Origin: MGIIa-L3 sp11892u | Lineage (GTDB): Archaea > Thermoplasmatota > Poseidoniia > Poseidoniales > Poseidoniaceae | Direction: 5' to 3' | NCBI GenBank assembly: GCA_965659685.1 | Contig: CBFHXB010000005.1 | Location: forward strand, 1-64,000 | DNA: 64,000 nt | Part shown: in pieces, positions 16,901 through 24,653 of the stretch | How the letters are laid out: every line of letters begins with the position of its first letter | How positions within the stretch are numbered: position 1 is the first letter of the stretch | Made by a program: the position numbers and the translations under genes | The notes under the pieces: model-generated | The model's database searches: none | What the model saw: only the letters and a program-made list of their open reading frames with translations | Told to the model about the DNA's origin: nothing

Positions 16901-17995
16901 GTAGTCGAGGTAGCCCTGCAGCAGGTGATCGTTCATCGCGGTGAAGTTCGGATAGCGCGCCGTGTTCATCGCATCGCCAGAACGTCGTCCCCAGGTCATC
17001 ATCAGCATCATTTCAGCGCCTTCGTCTTCGATGCGTTCGCCGAGCCCGATGGCACCGTCCCGTGAGTTCGTCCAATCGGACTGCGTGCGGGGGAAACCGG
17101 GAATCTGCGATTGGTCCTGAAGCACCACGAGGTCCCACGCCTGACTGGAGAGGCTTGTGTTCCACGTGTCTCCGCTGGTGTTGACCTTGGAGCGGTGTCC
17201 TGCGAGCGTCATGCCGCCGCCTGTGTTGGCCGAGACGTTCGCGTCACCGACCTCGCGCAAGAGGGTCTGGAGCATGCCGTCCAAGCCGTTGGCCGCGGTG
17301 TACGAATTGCCGTACATCAGGACCTCCGAAGAGGCCGTCGCCGTGGTGGTGTTGCCGCCGGTCTGGTTTTCAGAAACGTTCCCGCTTCCACCTGTCGAGG
17401 AATAATTGGCCCAGAATCCTGCAAGGTCTGGATTTTCGTTGACGCCCAGAAGCATGGTGTCCTCCACGTTCCCGTCGTTGTACACAGGGACACTGACGTC
17501 AACGACATCACCGGGTTGGAGCACGACAAGGCCGCCGTCGCCTGCACCGGACGTCTCGATCCGTGGCGCGTGCACATTGGCCACGGAGAGGGCGAGCGTC
17601 AGGCGAGTTTCCGCCGTGCCGTCTGCATCCGAAACGACGAGTTCAACGGTGTCCGCGTGTGCGGGAAGGCCCATGGCGTCCAGACGTACCACGACGGTGG
17701 TGTTCTTTGACCACGTGGGGAAGACGTTGGTGACGTTGGCGTCAAGCGCGAGCACCTCCCAAGACGGGTGCAAGGAAGCGTTGTCCACTTCGACGTCGAA
17801 ACTGTCGATGGAGGAACCGTTGTTGGTGATCGTGAGGGTCACGTTCGCCGCGCCACCTGGCGTCAGCACCACGTGCTGCACGTCAACCGAGAGGTGAATG
17901 CTGTCGTCCGCCGCCGCCGTTCCGATGAACGGCGTGAGGCTGACGAGCAACAGAGAAACCACGAGGACGACGGCGGAGCGGCGTTCAGTCGTCAT
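13952..17995 (-). CDS. Giant exported protein with embedded SGNH-hydrolase-like domain and cytoplasmic zinc ribbon
   Basis: About 1347 residues from the ATG at 17995. A signal peptide (1-29) is followed by CARDB/NEW3-type beta domains (about 35-200). An SGNH/DUF4886-like domain spans about 223-470, with the nucleophile motif YGNSYT (Ser231) and the catalytic DGSHPS (Asp415, His418). About eight further Ig-like modules follow. A membrane helix (SGWIMAILLFGLLRI) comes near the C-terminus, then an acidic stretch and a four-cysteine ribbon (CPSC, then CPTC) ending the protein. Combining a possible surface esterase with a zinc-binding cytoplasmic tail is unusual. It follows metK after 74 bp. Confidence 0.82.
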   Translation of the reverse strand: MTTERRSAVVLVVSLLLVSLTPFIGTAAADDSIHLSVDVQHVVLTPGGAANVTLTITNNGSSIDSFDVEVDNASLHPSWEVLALDANVTNVFPTWSKNTTVVVRLDAMGLPAHADTVELVVSDADGTAETRLTLALSVANVHAPRIETSGAGDGGLVVLQPGDVVDVSVPVYNDGNVEDTMLLGVNENPDLAGFWANYSSTGGSGNVSENQTGGNTTTATASSEVLMYGNSYTAANGLDGMLQTLLREVGDANVSANTGGGMTLAGHRSKVNTSGDTWNTSLSSQAWDLVVLQDQSQIPGFPRTQSDWTNSRDGAIGLGERIEDEGAEMMLMMTWGRRSGDAMNTARYPNFTAMNDHLLQGYLDYADNVTGVHPNATVYVAPVGLAYAKIHDDLLAAGSTPDQLGTLFYDLYTSDGSHPSLHGSYLAATTLFTAIHGASPVGLTVPTGINASAGQTLQMAAAHAVFNATSSWTYPWTSSGSGASASAVVGGDLLALFSDDVLENVSAFGSQSATLRLEVAPNAVPADIGLDLVVASTKGNITSMSTLVVRIQSVPDVSIGNIDPTETLPFGQASTTSVEVTNTGTSAAEWAWELGSSGAANCVWDVLDLTTAFAAPGDVATVGLSVEVPPASSWPAGVQEVCEVELVGSWANDSSVQVSRTIGFVVDERINTTFAAPVTVDVDVDDGTTWQATFQNAGSHDLSVTLTLMAPAAPLEACDGKMTTSITSTVTQTVTAGSTGVWTLLSLVEDTLSCSVVLEASSVHGAVTDTVLLAPADHAALDVTGPADARVVVEAGRSSELNVTLALTGTEDLDVTLGSTGLPGGVTLSDAAGATSWTLSSSAPSVTVTLVVTADAETMVGDHGMTVVFTDAVQGSWSLELSLQVSSRRGVDVVPATGSGQGDALPNDLEVPYPGALTVGGVGEVSTTMTVVNTGANEATFVLAASVHGGGNPLSITFDTNVVTLASGASTVVPIQIGLDGAPSDGQVFHVILAANSSLDAGVSDVVVQSLVYRAQQVTLVVNADLTEVEAGGTVTGTLRLSSRVPDRLTLSASGATCSLPEPLDLVGSSDVLSWSCTMAENAPAGLVALNISVQSAIAGLDSDVIASDAVVITVLASWGGAMPIEVVVEDSSLSIETSGSQTTVVRLTNTANAQAVGELDLAGSNLAYVQATWIRLSDGARTSSFSLEPGASARYTLELVRLTTGAATAEPEVLATYTMGGVERSESGGVINVDLPGPDLPPAGLDLGLVQLSNQDSLLALSSGWIMAILLFGLLRIRRSPAPEDEGDEEEEKEDVPELGHNEARIEEGNKVACPSCDAVLGVPGGSEPPFRFTCPTCQSNIRVLP

Positions 17996-18069
17996 TGGAA
18001 CCGCTGGTGCCTCGGGCCAATGCCTCTTGAGGCCACCGGACTTTCGGTCGCCACAAGCCTCGCTTCGCT

Positions 18070-19302
18070 TCACCCTTGGAGGGCATCGAGGATGCTCGGG
18101 TCAAGGGCTTCCCATGGGAAGGTTCCGTTCTCACCCGCCACGCGCCCGAAGTGGCCGCCGGCAGCGGTTGGCGCGTAGATTGGCCGGAGCAAATTGAGCC
18201 GAGCCGCAATGGAGGCAGGACGGAAATCGAACACCTTGCGGACCAGTGCGGACAACGCCGTGTCGTCCATGTTCGCGGTGCCAAAGGATTCGGCGCGAAG
18301 GCTGACGGGTTCGGCCACCCCAATGACGTAGGCCAGCTGAATTTCGCACTTCGTGGCCAGACCCGCGGCCACCACGTGCTTGGCGGCCCACCGTGCGGCG
18401 TATGCGGCCGAGCGGTCCACCTTGGAGGGGTCCTTTCCAGAGAATGCGCCACCACCATGGCGGCCCATGCCGCCGTAGGTGTCAACGATGATCTTGCGTC
18501 CGGTCAAACCCGCGTCAGCGTGTGGGCCACCGGGATCGGCAAAGCGACCGGTGCCGTTGACCACCAGCCGGTAGGACGCGGGAAGAAGTGCTGCGGGAAT
18601 GGCCTGCTCCACGACCTTCGAACGCACCTCGGCTTCAACAAAGGCGCGTTCGGCCTCTTCGCTGCCGTGGACGTCAATCAAGGCGTGATCATGCTGAATG
18701 GCGATGACGACCGTATCGACCAACGGGGCTTTGCCGTCTTCGTAACGGACGGTCACCTGCGACTTGCCGTCAGGTCGGGCCCAAGGCAAGATGCCGTCTT
18801 CTCGTACGGACGTGAGTTTGCGGGTGAGGCGCTGCGACAAAGCCGCAGCGAGTGGGAAGTAGCGCCCTTTCAGTTCATCGTAGGCTTCGGTTTCGTCGCA
18901 CGCATATCCGAACATCAAGCCCTGGTCGCCGGCGCCTTGGTCGGCGCCGAGGTCGTTGACCCCTTGCGCGATGTTGGCGGCTTGGGTCGTGATATGAACG
19001 TGAACGTCGGTCAGGTTTGGATCGGTGGCGTCCATCCCGATGGCATGGTCAACGTAACCGATGGCGGTTGCGGCGTTGCGGGCAAGGGATTCGTAATCAG
19101 GAGCCTCGCCGTTGAGGGACACCTCGCCAGCAAGGACGATGACGCTCTTGTCCGGAGCGCCCTTGACGAGGGTCTCGACCGCCACGCGGGCGTTGGCATC
19201 CACCGCTAAGCATGCGTCCACGATGGCATCGGAGATGGCGTCGCAGAGTTTGTCCGGATGCCCGGACGTGACCGATTCTGACGTGAAGAGTTCGTCCGTC
19301 AT
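18070..19302 (-). CDS. metK: S-adenosylmethionine synthetase, bacterial/eukaryotic MetK type
   Basis: A 410-residue enzyme from the ATG at 19302. It has the bacterial-type signatures: TSESVTSGHPDKLCDAISDAI at the start, GAGDQGLMFGYA for ATP binding, and GGGAFSGKDPSKVDRSAAY near residue 280. It makes SAM from methionine and ATP. Most archaea instead carry the unrelated-looking archaeal MAT family, so this gene is probably of bacterial ancestry. It is divergent from aspS and upstream of the exported SGNH-type protein on the same strand. Confidence 0.95.
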   Translation of the reverse strand: MTDELFTSESVTSGHPDKLCDAISDAIVDACLAVDANARVAVETLVKGAPDKSVIVLAGEVSLNGEAPDYESLARNAATAIGYVDHAIGMDATDPNLTDVHVHITTQAANIAQGVNDLGADQGAGDQGLMFGYACDETEAYDELKGRYFPLAAALSQRLTRKLTSVREDGILPWARPDGKSQVTVRYEDGKAPLVDTVVIAIQHDHALIDVHGSEEAERAFVEAEVRSKVVEQAIPAALLPASYRLVVNGTGRFADPGGPHADAGLTGRKIIVDTYGGMGRHGGGAFSGKDPSKVDRSAAYAARWAAKHVVAAGLATKCEIQLAYVIGVAEPVSLRAESFGTANMDDTALSALVRKVFDFRPASIAARLNLLRPIYAPTAAGGHFGRVAGENGTFPWEALDPSILDALQG

Positions 19303-19339
19303 GCCCGTGGCGCTGAAACCGACGCATATCAAAGGTCGC

Positions 19340-19354
19340 CTCATTTAATCTGAG
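19340..19354. promoter_or_regulatory. Shared AT-rich promoter element between metK and aspS
   Basis: The element ctcatttaatctgag is a partial dyad (ctca/tgag ends around an AT core) and is the most AT-rich element between the divergent starts at 19302 and 19400. It could supply TATA elements in both directions; not resolvable further by eye. Confidence 0.35.
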
Positions 19355-19399
19355 CCTTCACGACGATGGCTTGATGAGCCAAGGAGGTCGGGCGACACC

Positions 19400-20809
19400 A
19401 TGGACGAGACGTGGCACCCCACGGCCTACCGCACCCACACCCTTGGTCAAATTCAGCGTGAAGGCGCGGATTTGCTCGACCAAGAAGTCACCGTGGCAGG
19501 ATTCCTTCACGCCAGCCGAGGCAAGGGAGCGATCTGTTTCGCCGACCTGCGGGACGGCACCGGGATGACCCAGGTGTTCGCCAAGGCCGACACGCTCGGC
19601 GAAGAGCAACTGAGCCTCCTGCAAGGATTGACCCGTGAAAGCACGTTGACAGTCACGGGGACCGTGGCCCAAAAGCGGCCACCGAAGACCAAGGAAGGGG
19701 AAACCCCTCCACCGCCCGCCTATGAGGTGCTGGCCACGGCCATCGCCGTCATCGCCGTAGCGGAGGCTCCGCTCCCCCTCGGGGTGACCGACACCGTCGG
19801 TGCCGGCCTTGACACGCGACTCGACAACCGATTCCTCGACCTTCGTCGCGCCCACGTCAACGCCATGTTCCGCTTGCGGGCCAAGGTCCTCCAATATGGA
19901 CGCGAACACCTCATCACCGAGGGTTTCATCGAAACACACACACCGAAAATCGTCGCCACCGCCACGGAAGGGGGCACCGACCTCTTCCCAATGACCTACT
20001 TCGAAACGCCGGCCTTCCTCAACCAGTCGCCACAGTTGTTCAAGCAACTCTGCATGAGCGGCGGCCTTGAGCGCGTCTTTGAGATCGGTCCGGCCTTCCG
20101 TGCAGAAAAGCACGACACCTACCGTCACCTCAACGAGTTCATCTCCTTCGACATCGAAGCGTCGTGGTCCACCGACGACGACGTGATGGGCGTTCTCGAG
20201 CGCATGCTCCACCACATCTGGTCGTCGGTCGCCAGCGACCCGGCGTGCCGCGGTCACATCGATGCCATCAACGCCTGGCGGACCAGCCAAGATGAGGAAC
20301 CCATCGAAGTCATCGTTCCTGAATTGCCCTTCCCTCGTGTCGAATACGACGACGCCATCCGCATCATCAAGGAACGCGGGGGCACCATCGAGTGGGGCGA
20401 CGACATCGACGCCGAGAACAGCGACCTGCTTGCCCAAGGTTTGCCCCAATTCTACTTCATTCCCCGCTGGCCGATGGATCTCAAACCCTTCTACATCCAT
20501 CAAGTGGAAGGTGAAGAAGGATCGACCGGTCGGCCGCTCAGCCGCGGCTTCGACCTCAACTTTGGCCGGGACGAGATGACCTCGGGAGGCCAGCGTGAAC
20601 ACCGCATCGACGTGTTGTGCGACAACCTTCGCGACATGGAACTCGACCCGGAGGAATTCGAATTCTACGTGGCCGGATTCCGCCATGGCGTGCCACCCCA
20701 TGCGGGATGGGGGCTCGGCGTCGAACGCATCCTCATGGTGTTGACTGGAGCAAAGAACGTGCGTGAGACGGTCCTGTTTCCACGCGACCGACGTCGCGTC
20801 TCCCCTTGA
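19400..20809 (+). CDS. aspS: Aspartyl-tRNA synthetase, archaeal type
   Basis: A 469-residue class IIb synthetase. An N-terminal OB-fold anticodon domain (about 10-130; VTVAGFLHASRGKGAICFADLRD) is followed by a catalytic core with motif 1 around FIETHTPKI, the archaeal AspRS phrase ATEGGTDLFPM, motif 2 FRAEKHDTYRHLNEF and motif 3 GWGLGVERILM. The C-terminus reads LFPRDRRRVSP, which favours AspRS over AsnRS. The archaeal form is often non-discriminating, also charging tRNA-Asn for the amidotransferase route; that cannot be read from sequence here. An aaggagg at 19380-19386 precedes the ATG. Confidence 0.93.
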   Translation: MDETWHPTAYRTHTLGQIQREGADLLDQEVTVAGFLHASRGKGAICFADLRDGTGMTQVFAKADTLGEEQLSLLQGLTRESTLTVTGTVAQKRPPKTKEGETPPPPAYEVLATAIAVIAVAEAPLPLGVTDTVGAGLDTRLDNRFLDLRRAHVNAMFRLRAKVLQYGREHLITEGFIETHTPKIVATATEGGTDLFPMTYFETPAFLNQSPQLFKQLCMSGGLERVFEIGPAFRAEKHDTYRHLNEFISFDIEASWSTDDDVMGVLERMLHHIWSSVASDPACRGHIDAINAWRTSQDEEPIEVIVPELPFPRVEYDDAIRIIKERGGTIEWGDDIDAENSDLLAQGLPQFYFIPRWPMDLKPFYIHQVEGEEGSTGRPLSRGFDLNFGRDEMTSGGQREHRIDVLCDNLRDMELDPEEFEFYVAGFRHGVPPHAGWGLGVERILMVLTGAKNVRETVLFPRDRRRVSP

Positions 20810-21615
20810 GCCGACAGGTTGACGCCCCTCCCCCACCACCGTCCATCGTGCGCAAGGAAATCCGTTGGGGCGACGGGCCGGACCACGTGGCCGACCTTCA
20901 CCTTCCCGTCGAGGAAGGACCCTTGACCACCGAACAGGGCACGCCCGCCGTCATGCTCATTCATGGCGGATTTTGGAAACAAGCCTTCGACCGTTCGCTG
21001 ATGACCCCGATGGCCGAAGCCCTAGCCAAGGCCGGTGTGATCGTCTGGAACGTGGAGTACCGGCGGTGGAGCCCCGGCGACGAAGGCGTGTGGCAGGAGA
21101 CCATCAGCGACGTCCTGCGAGCATGGGGCCACATGGAAGGTTTGGATGGCGTGGACGCCACGCGAACCGCCGTCGTCGGCCATTCCGCAGGAGGGCACCT
21201 CGCCCTCGTCCTCTCAGCCCTGGCCGAGCGTCAACCAAAATTTTGCATCACACAAGCTGCGGTCAGCGACCTTGTCGCCGCGGATGCAGCGGGACTGTCC
21301 GACCAGGGCGACGCCACGCGAAGGTGGGTTGGCAGCGCGGTCGAGGAAGGGGCGACGCCATGGAACGAACTCAACCCGATTGCCCTCACGCCGCAATGCC
21401 CCGTGTTGCTCGCCCACGGTGAACATGACGAGGACGTCCCGCTGGACATGACAACGGCTTGCGCTGAAGTGTACACGGCTCAGGGCGCCAGCGCGAACGT
21501 GATGCCGCTTCCCGGGAATCACTACACAATCATCGACCCAGAACATGAATCTGGGCGAAGCATTCATGAACATGTTCTCGCTTGGTTCAAGTCCGGTGCA
21601 CCAAGTGAACCATGA
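20806..21615 (+). CDS. Alpha/beta hydrolase, kynurenine-formamidase/esterase-like
   Basis: A 269-residue alpha/beta hydrolase. It has the oxyanion-hole motif HGGFW (about residue 49), the nucleophile elbow GHSAGG (about 125), and a late acid/His region with HGEHDEDVP and GNHYTII. HGG[FY]W with GHSAGG is typical of the hormone-sensitive-lipase-like group that includes the animal-type arylformamidases; the actual substrate is not defined. The TTG start at 20806 overlaps the aspS stop (TTGA), so translation is probably coupled to aspS. Confidence 0.82.
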   Translation: MSRQVDAPPPPPSIVRKEIRWGDGPDHVADLHLPVEEGPLTTEQGTPAVMLIHGGFWKQAFDRSLMTPMAEALAKAGVIVWNVEYRRWSPGDEGVWQETISDVLRAWGHMEGLDGVDATRTAVVGHSAGGHLALVLSALAERQPKFCITQAAVSDLVAADAAGLSDQGDATRRWVGSAVEEGATPWNELNPIALTPQCPVLLAHGEHDEDVPLDMTTACAEVYTAQGASANVMPLPGNHYTIIDPEHESGRSIHEHVLAWFKSGAPSEP

Positions 21616-21645
21616 CTGCTCAACCTGGGCAAGAAGGGCCACAGG

Positions 21646-21654
21646 TTTAAATAT
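21646..21654 (+). promoter_or_regulatory. Predicted TATA box of the TFB-like gene
   Basis: The sequence tttaaatat is a strong archaeal-style box. The ATG at 21734 lies 80 bp after it, so unlike several genes here this one would have a leader of about 60 nt, which carries gaggagagg at 21722-21730. Confidence 0.6.
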
Positions 21655-21733
21655 CCCCTGTGCGAAATAAGAACGCATCTTGTTCCGCCAGACGGCGACA
21701 TGCCGCCGGCAAACGAGATGAGGAGAGGAAACC

Positions 21734-22900
21734 ATGACAGCAAAAACGGAAACCATGAGCAACGATGACGACTGCACTGAGTGCGGAGGACGCCTGCGTC
21801 TCGACAGCCACCGTGGTGAACTCGAGTGCGTGGTCTGCGGACTGACGTACGATGCCCCAGCGCCCACGATGAACCACGTGCCAGAGGGCTACGGCACCAC
21901 GCGCACCGGGAACCCCTACCACAAGCAGGCCACCGGTTCCACCATCGGCACCGGCTTCGGGGACCTGCGTGACGTCCCAGCAAGCCAGCGTGCCATGTAC
22001 CGTAGGATTGCGCTCCACAACAAGTTCGCAAAGCCAAGCCCCCCGCAGCACACCGCCACCAAGGTGTGGGACCTCATCGCGGAGACGAACGGTCAAGCCT
22101 TGGCAAACGCCATGTACGACGCCAACATGCTCGACGATCTGCTTCGCCCAGTGCGCCCTGACCACAAGGGCTCGACGATGACCAAGCGTGCCGAGGTCAT
22201 CCTCGCGGAAGCAGAAGACAAGGACGTTCATCTCGTCCAACCGTCCGGGCAATGGTCCCGTTCGACCAGCACGGGCGCCACGCCCGAGGAACGCGAAGCC
22301 AGCAAGCTGAGCACCCAACAGAAGGAGGTCATCCTTGCAGCGGCTTGCGTCAGCATCTACGGCGCCATGTACCCAGGCGCTCCAACGAACGTGGCCGCCG
22401 TGCAAAAGCGCCTGTTGGAACTCACGGGCCTCGAGATGGCCGTGGCAAAGAAGCACCTGCAGAAGGCCATGAAGTACCTTACCCGCCACCTTCGCAACCT
22501 CGCCGGACTTGGGTTCTTCTCACCCCGTGCACGCAACGCCGCAGCCCACGCCCATTGGGTGGACGAACAGGTTGGCCTCCACCTGGCCGAACTGCAGCAG
22601 TTCTTGGCCTCGGACAAGAGCCTAGCGCCATACCTCGATGACCTGATCCGCGACGCAGCGGTTCGCCTTGACGGGATGAGGCACGTCGACACCGAACGTG
22701 GCGTGGACAGCCCTTACCTCCACCTGCCTCCGGTGAAGCGTGCCGGTTTGGCCGTGTACAGCGCCCTCCACGCAGAAGGTTTGGAGCGCGGCCGCCGTGC
22801 CGGCTTGGCCACGACCTTGGTGCTCTGTGATGACACCATCCCGCTGCTTCGCGACCGCCTGCTCGAAGAGTTCGAGGAAGGCTTGGACCCGGTGGCTTAA
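21734..22900 (+). CDS. Divergent TFIIB-like protein (TFB paralogue)
   Basis: 388 residues. The N-terminal zinc ribbon is clear: CTECGG and CVVCGL, with LDSHRGELE between, as in TFB. A B-linker-like segment follows (ASQRAMYRRIALHNKF). The cyclin repeats are strongly diverged: there is an insertion with SGQWSRSTSTGATPEE, and only the phrase around KEVILAAACVSIYGAMYP resembles a cyclin helix. It is longer than the canonical TFB at 365. It could be an alternative initiation factor directing a subset of promoters, or a regulator. It has its own strong TATA box and leader. Next come the SDR and TPR genes in the same direction. Confidence 0.8.
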   Translation: MTAKTETMSNDDDCTECGGRLRLDSHRGELECVVCGLTYDAPAPTMNHVPEGYGTTRTGNPYHKQATGSTIGTGFGDLRDVPASQRAMYRRIALHNKFAKPSPPQHTATKVWDLIAETNGQALANAMYDANMLDDLLRPVRPDHKGSTMTKRAEVILAEAEDKDVHLVQPSGQWSRSTSTGATPEEREASKLSTQQKEVILAAACVSIYGAMYPGAPTNVAAVQKRLLELTGLEMAVAKKHLQKAMKYLTRHLRNLAGLGFFSPRARNAAAHAHWVDEQVGLHLAELQQFLASDKSLAPYLDDLIRDAAVRLDGMRHVDTERGVDSPYLHLPPVKRAGLAVYSALHAEGLERGRRAGLATTLVLCDDTIPLLRDRLLEEFEEGLDPVA

Positions 22901-22924
22901 GTCTAAGGCCCACAAGCGAGGTCC

Positions 22925-23737
22925 ATGGACCTCCTTGGCCCCGACTTTCCCTTCCACCCCAAGGCTCTGGCAGGGAAGCGTGCCTTGATCTGCGGAGCGA
23001 GCGGAGGCATCGGTGCGGCCACGGCCCGCATGATGGCCAAAGCAGGTGCGAGCACCGTCGTCGCCGCGAGATCCATCGGCAAACTGGACGCCTTGGTCCA
23101 GGACCTTCACCGGCTTGGACCCGGGCCGCACACCGCCATGTCCCTCGACCTGGAAGATTTGACCGCTGTGGAGGACGCCGTGGTGGAACTGCAGAAGGCA
23201 GGACCCGTTCACATTCTCGTCAACAACGCAGGCGGTCCGCCCGGCGGCGCACTCATCGACGCCGACGTCGAGGAATTCATCGCGCCGTTTCAGCGCCACC
23301 TGCACGCCGCTCACACGCTGGTCAAGGGACTCACACCGGGAATGGAGCAGGCCGGATACGGTCGCATCCTGCAGATCATCTCCACCTCGGTCAAAGAGCC
23401 GATTCCAAACATCGGTGTGTCCAACACGCTACGTGGCGCCATGGCTTCGTGGGCGAAAACGCTCTCGCGTGAACTGCCCCCCTGCGTGACCATCAACAAC
23501 GTGCTGCCCGGGTTCACGGCCACGGGCCGACTGAGCTCGCTCGCGGATTCCATCCAAGCCAGAACAGGCAAGAGCGCAGAAGACGTGCATCGAGGTTGGA
23601 TGGACCAGGTCCCCATCGACCGGCTCATCGACCCGCTCGAAACCGCGGCCACCTTGACCTACCTCGCCTTGCCGGCGGCGGGTGCCATCCGTGGCGTCAG
23701 CCTCGCCGTTGACGGCGGTCGCCTCCGCTCCATCTGA
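22925..23737 (+). CDS. Short-chain dehydrogenase/reductase family protein with atypical active site
   Basis: A 270-residue SDR. Cofactor motif GASGGIG is at residues 24-30, NNAGG in the middle and a C-terminal GAIRGVSLAVDGG. The catalytic YxxxK is absent: the aligned stretch reads IGVSN followed by TLRGAM. Such SDRs form a known BKR-like subgroup with an imperfect catalytic tetrad. It may use another mechanism or be a binding protein. It begins 24 bp after the TFB-like gene and runs into the TPR gene and the LLM/ALDH operon, so it may belong to that pathway. Confidence 0.88.
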   Translation: MDLLGPDFPFHPKALAGKRALICGASGGIGAATARMMAKAGASTVVAARSIGKLDALVQDLHRLGPGPHTAMSLDLEDLTAVEDAVVELQKAGPVHILVNNAGGPPGGALIDADVEEFIAPFQRHLHAAHTLVKGLTPGMEQAGYGRILQIISTSVKEPIPNIGVSNTLRGAMASWAKTLSRELPPCVTINNVLPGFTATGRLSSLADSIQARTGKSAEDVHRGWMDQVPIDRLIDPLETAATLTYLALPAAGAIRGVSLAVDGGRLRSI

Positions 23738-23775
23738 AGCGGTGCGTTCAAACGCCACCGACCGGGGCCATCGCC

Positions 23776-24603
23776 ATGGACGGCGAGGTCACCACGGAAC
23801 AAGCCCGTGAACTGCTTGATGCCTTGGTCGAAGGCGGCGGGATGAAGCACATCGACACGCCATTGGCCCTTCGCCTCATCCCCTTGGCGGACGAAGTCGG
23901 CCGGAACGACCTGGCGCAGGACCTGATGGAGCGGGCAGAAGCCGCCGCTGCTGACGAGGTCGAGAACGGGTGGGTCCGACTTGAGCGACTACGACGTGAA
24001 GGCGCCGACGTGGACGCCGTCCTCGACATCGCGACCAAAATGGAAACCCAAGAGGACGGCGCGAGGTTGGCGGCCGCTGCATTGCATCACGCCGCGTTGC
24101 TCCATCACGCCAAATCGTCATGGGAAGAAGCGCACGCCTTGGTCAACCGATCCCTCCGACTTCGGCAAGAAACGGGTGACGAGGAAGGACGGTCTTACGG
24201 CTTGGCCGTTCGGGCTTCATGCGAACGCGCCATGGAACTGATGAACCAAGCCATCGAGACCCAGATGGAGCGCCTTGGCGTGCTGGAACGGCTTGACGAT
24301 CAGGAGGGCGTGATGGAAACGCTGGCAGATTTGGCCCACCTCCACGCGACGGTGGGCGAGGTGGACGTGGCCAGCGACCACCTCAACCGCTCGCTTGAAC
24401 TCGCCAAAGACATGGGCGACCTATCCGGTCAACTCGTGGCCGCATGGGGCTTGGCCGACGTGTCCGAAATCGCTGAGGATTGGTCCACCGCCATGTTGCA
24501 TCTCTCCGACGTCGTTCACGCCTTCATGGCCGTCGGACTGCCGGCACCTGAACAAGTTCGTGAGCGCATCAAAGCGCTGACGGACCTCGCGGACCGTGCC
24601 TGA
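23776..24603 (+). CDS. TPR-repeat protein, unknown function
   Basis: 275 residues, almost all helical, with TPR-like spacing. The clearest repeats are AAAALHHAALLHHAKSSWEEA followed by SLRLRQETGDEEG (about 95-140), and ETLADLAHLHATVGEVDVA followed by LNRSLELAKDMGDLSG (about 180-220). No signal peptide or membrane helix. Such proteins are scaffolds or regulators. Its position between the SDR and the LLM monooxygenase is the only hint of role. Confidence 0.72.
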   Translation: MDGEVTTEQARELLDALVEGGGMKHIDTPLALRLIPLADEVGRNDLAQDLMERAEAAAADEVENGWVRLERLRREGADVDAVLDIATKMETQEDGARLAAAALHHAALLHHAKSSWEEAHALVNRSLRLRQETGDEEGRSYGLAVRASCERAMELMNQAIETQMERLGVLERLDDQEGVMETLADLAHLHATVGEVDVASDHLNRSLELAKDMGDLSGQLVAAWGLADVSEIAEDWSTAMLHLSDVVHAFMAVGLPAPEQVRERIKALTDLADRA

Positions 24604-24614
24604 CGTGCGTGCAT

Positions 24615-24622
24615 CTCATAGG
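24615..24622 (+). promoter_or_regulatory. Possible TATA element of the LLM-asparaginase-ALDH operon
   Basis: The sequence ctcatagg is AT-richer than its surroundings and lies 32-39 bp before the GTG at 24654. It resembles the tcatag found 28 bp before the aminophenol dioxygenase beta gene at 30399. Confidence 0.35.
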
Positions 24623-24653
24623 TTGCCGGCCGCTGGTCGGGCCGGGTGAGGGT

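Noticed and set aside
20678..20692. Another CGGATTCCG copy, as in the operator-like repeat
   Set aside because: It lies inside aspS coding sequence as a single copy and is explained by codons.
19400..20809. Considered asparaginyl-tRNA synthetase
   Set aside because: The ATEGGTDLFP motif and the FPRDRRR C-terminus match the archaeal AspRS group.
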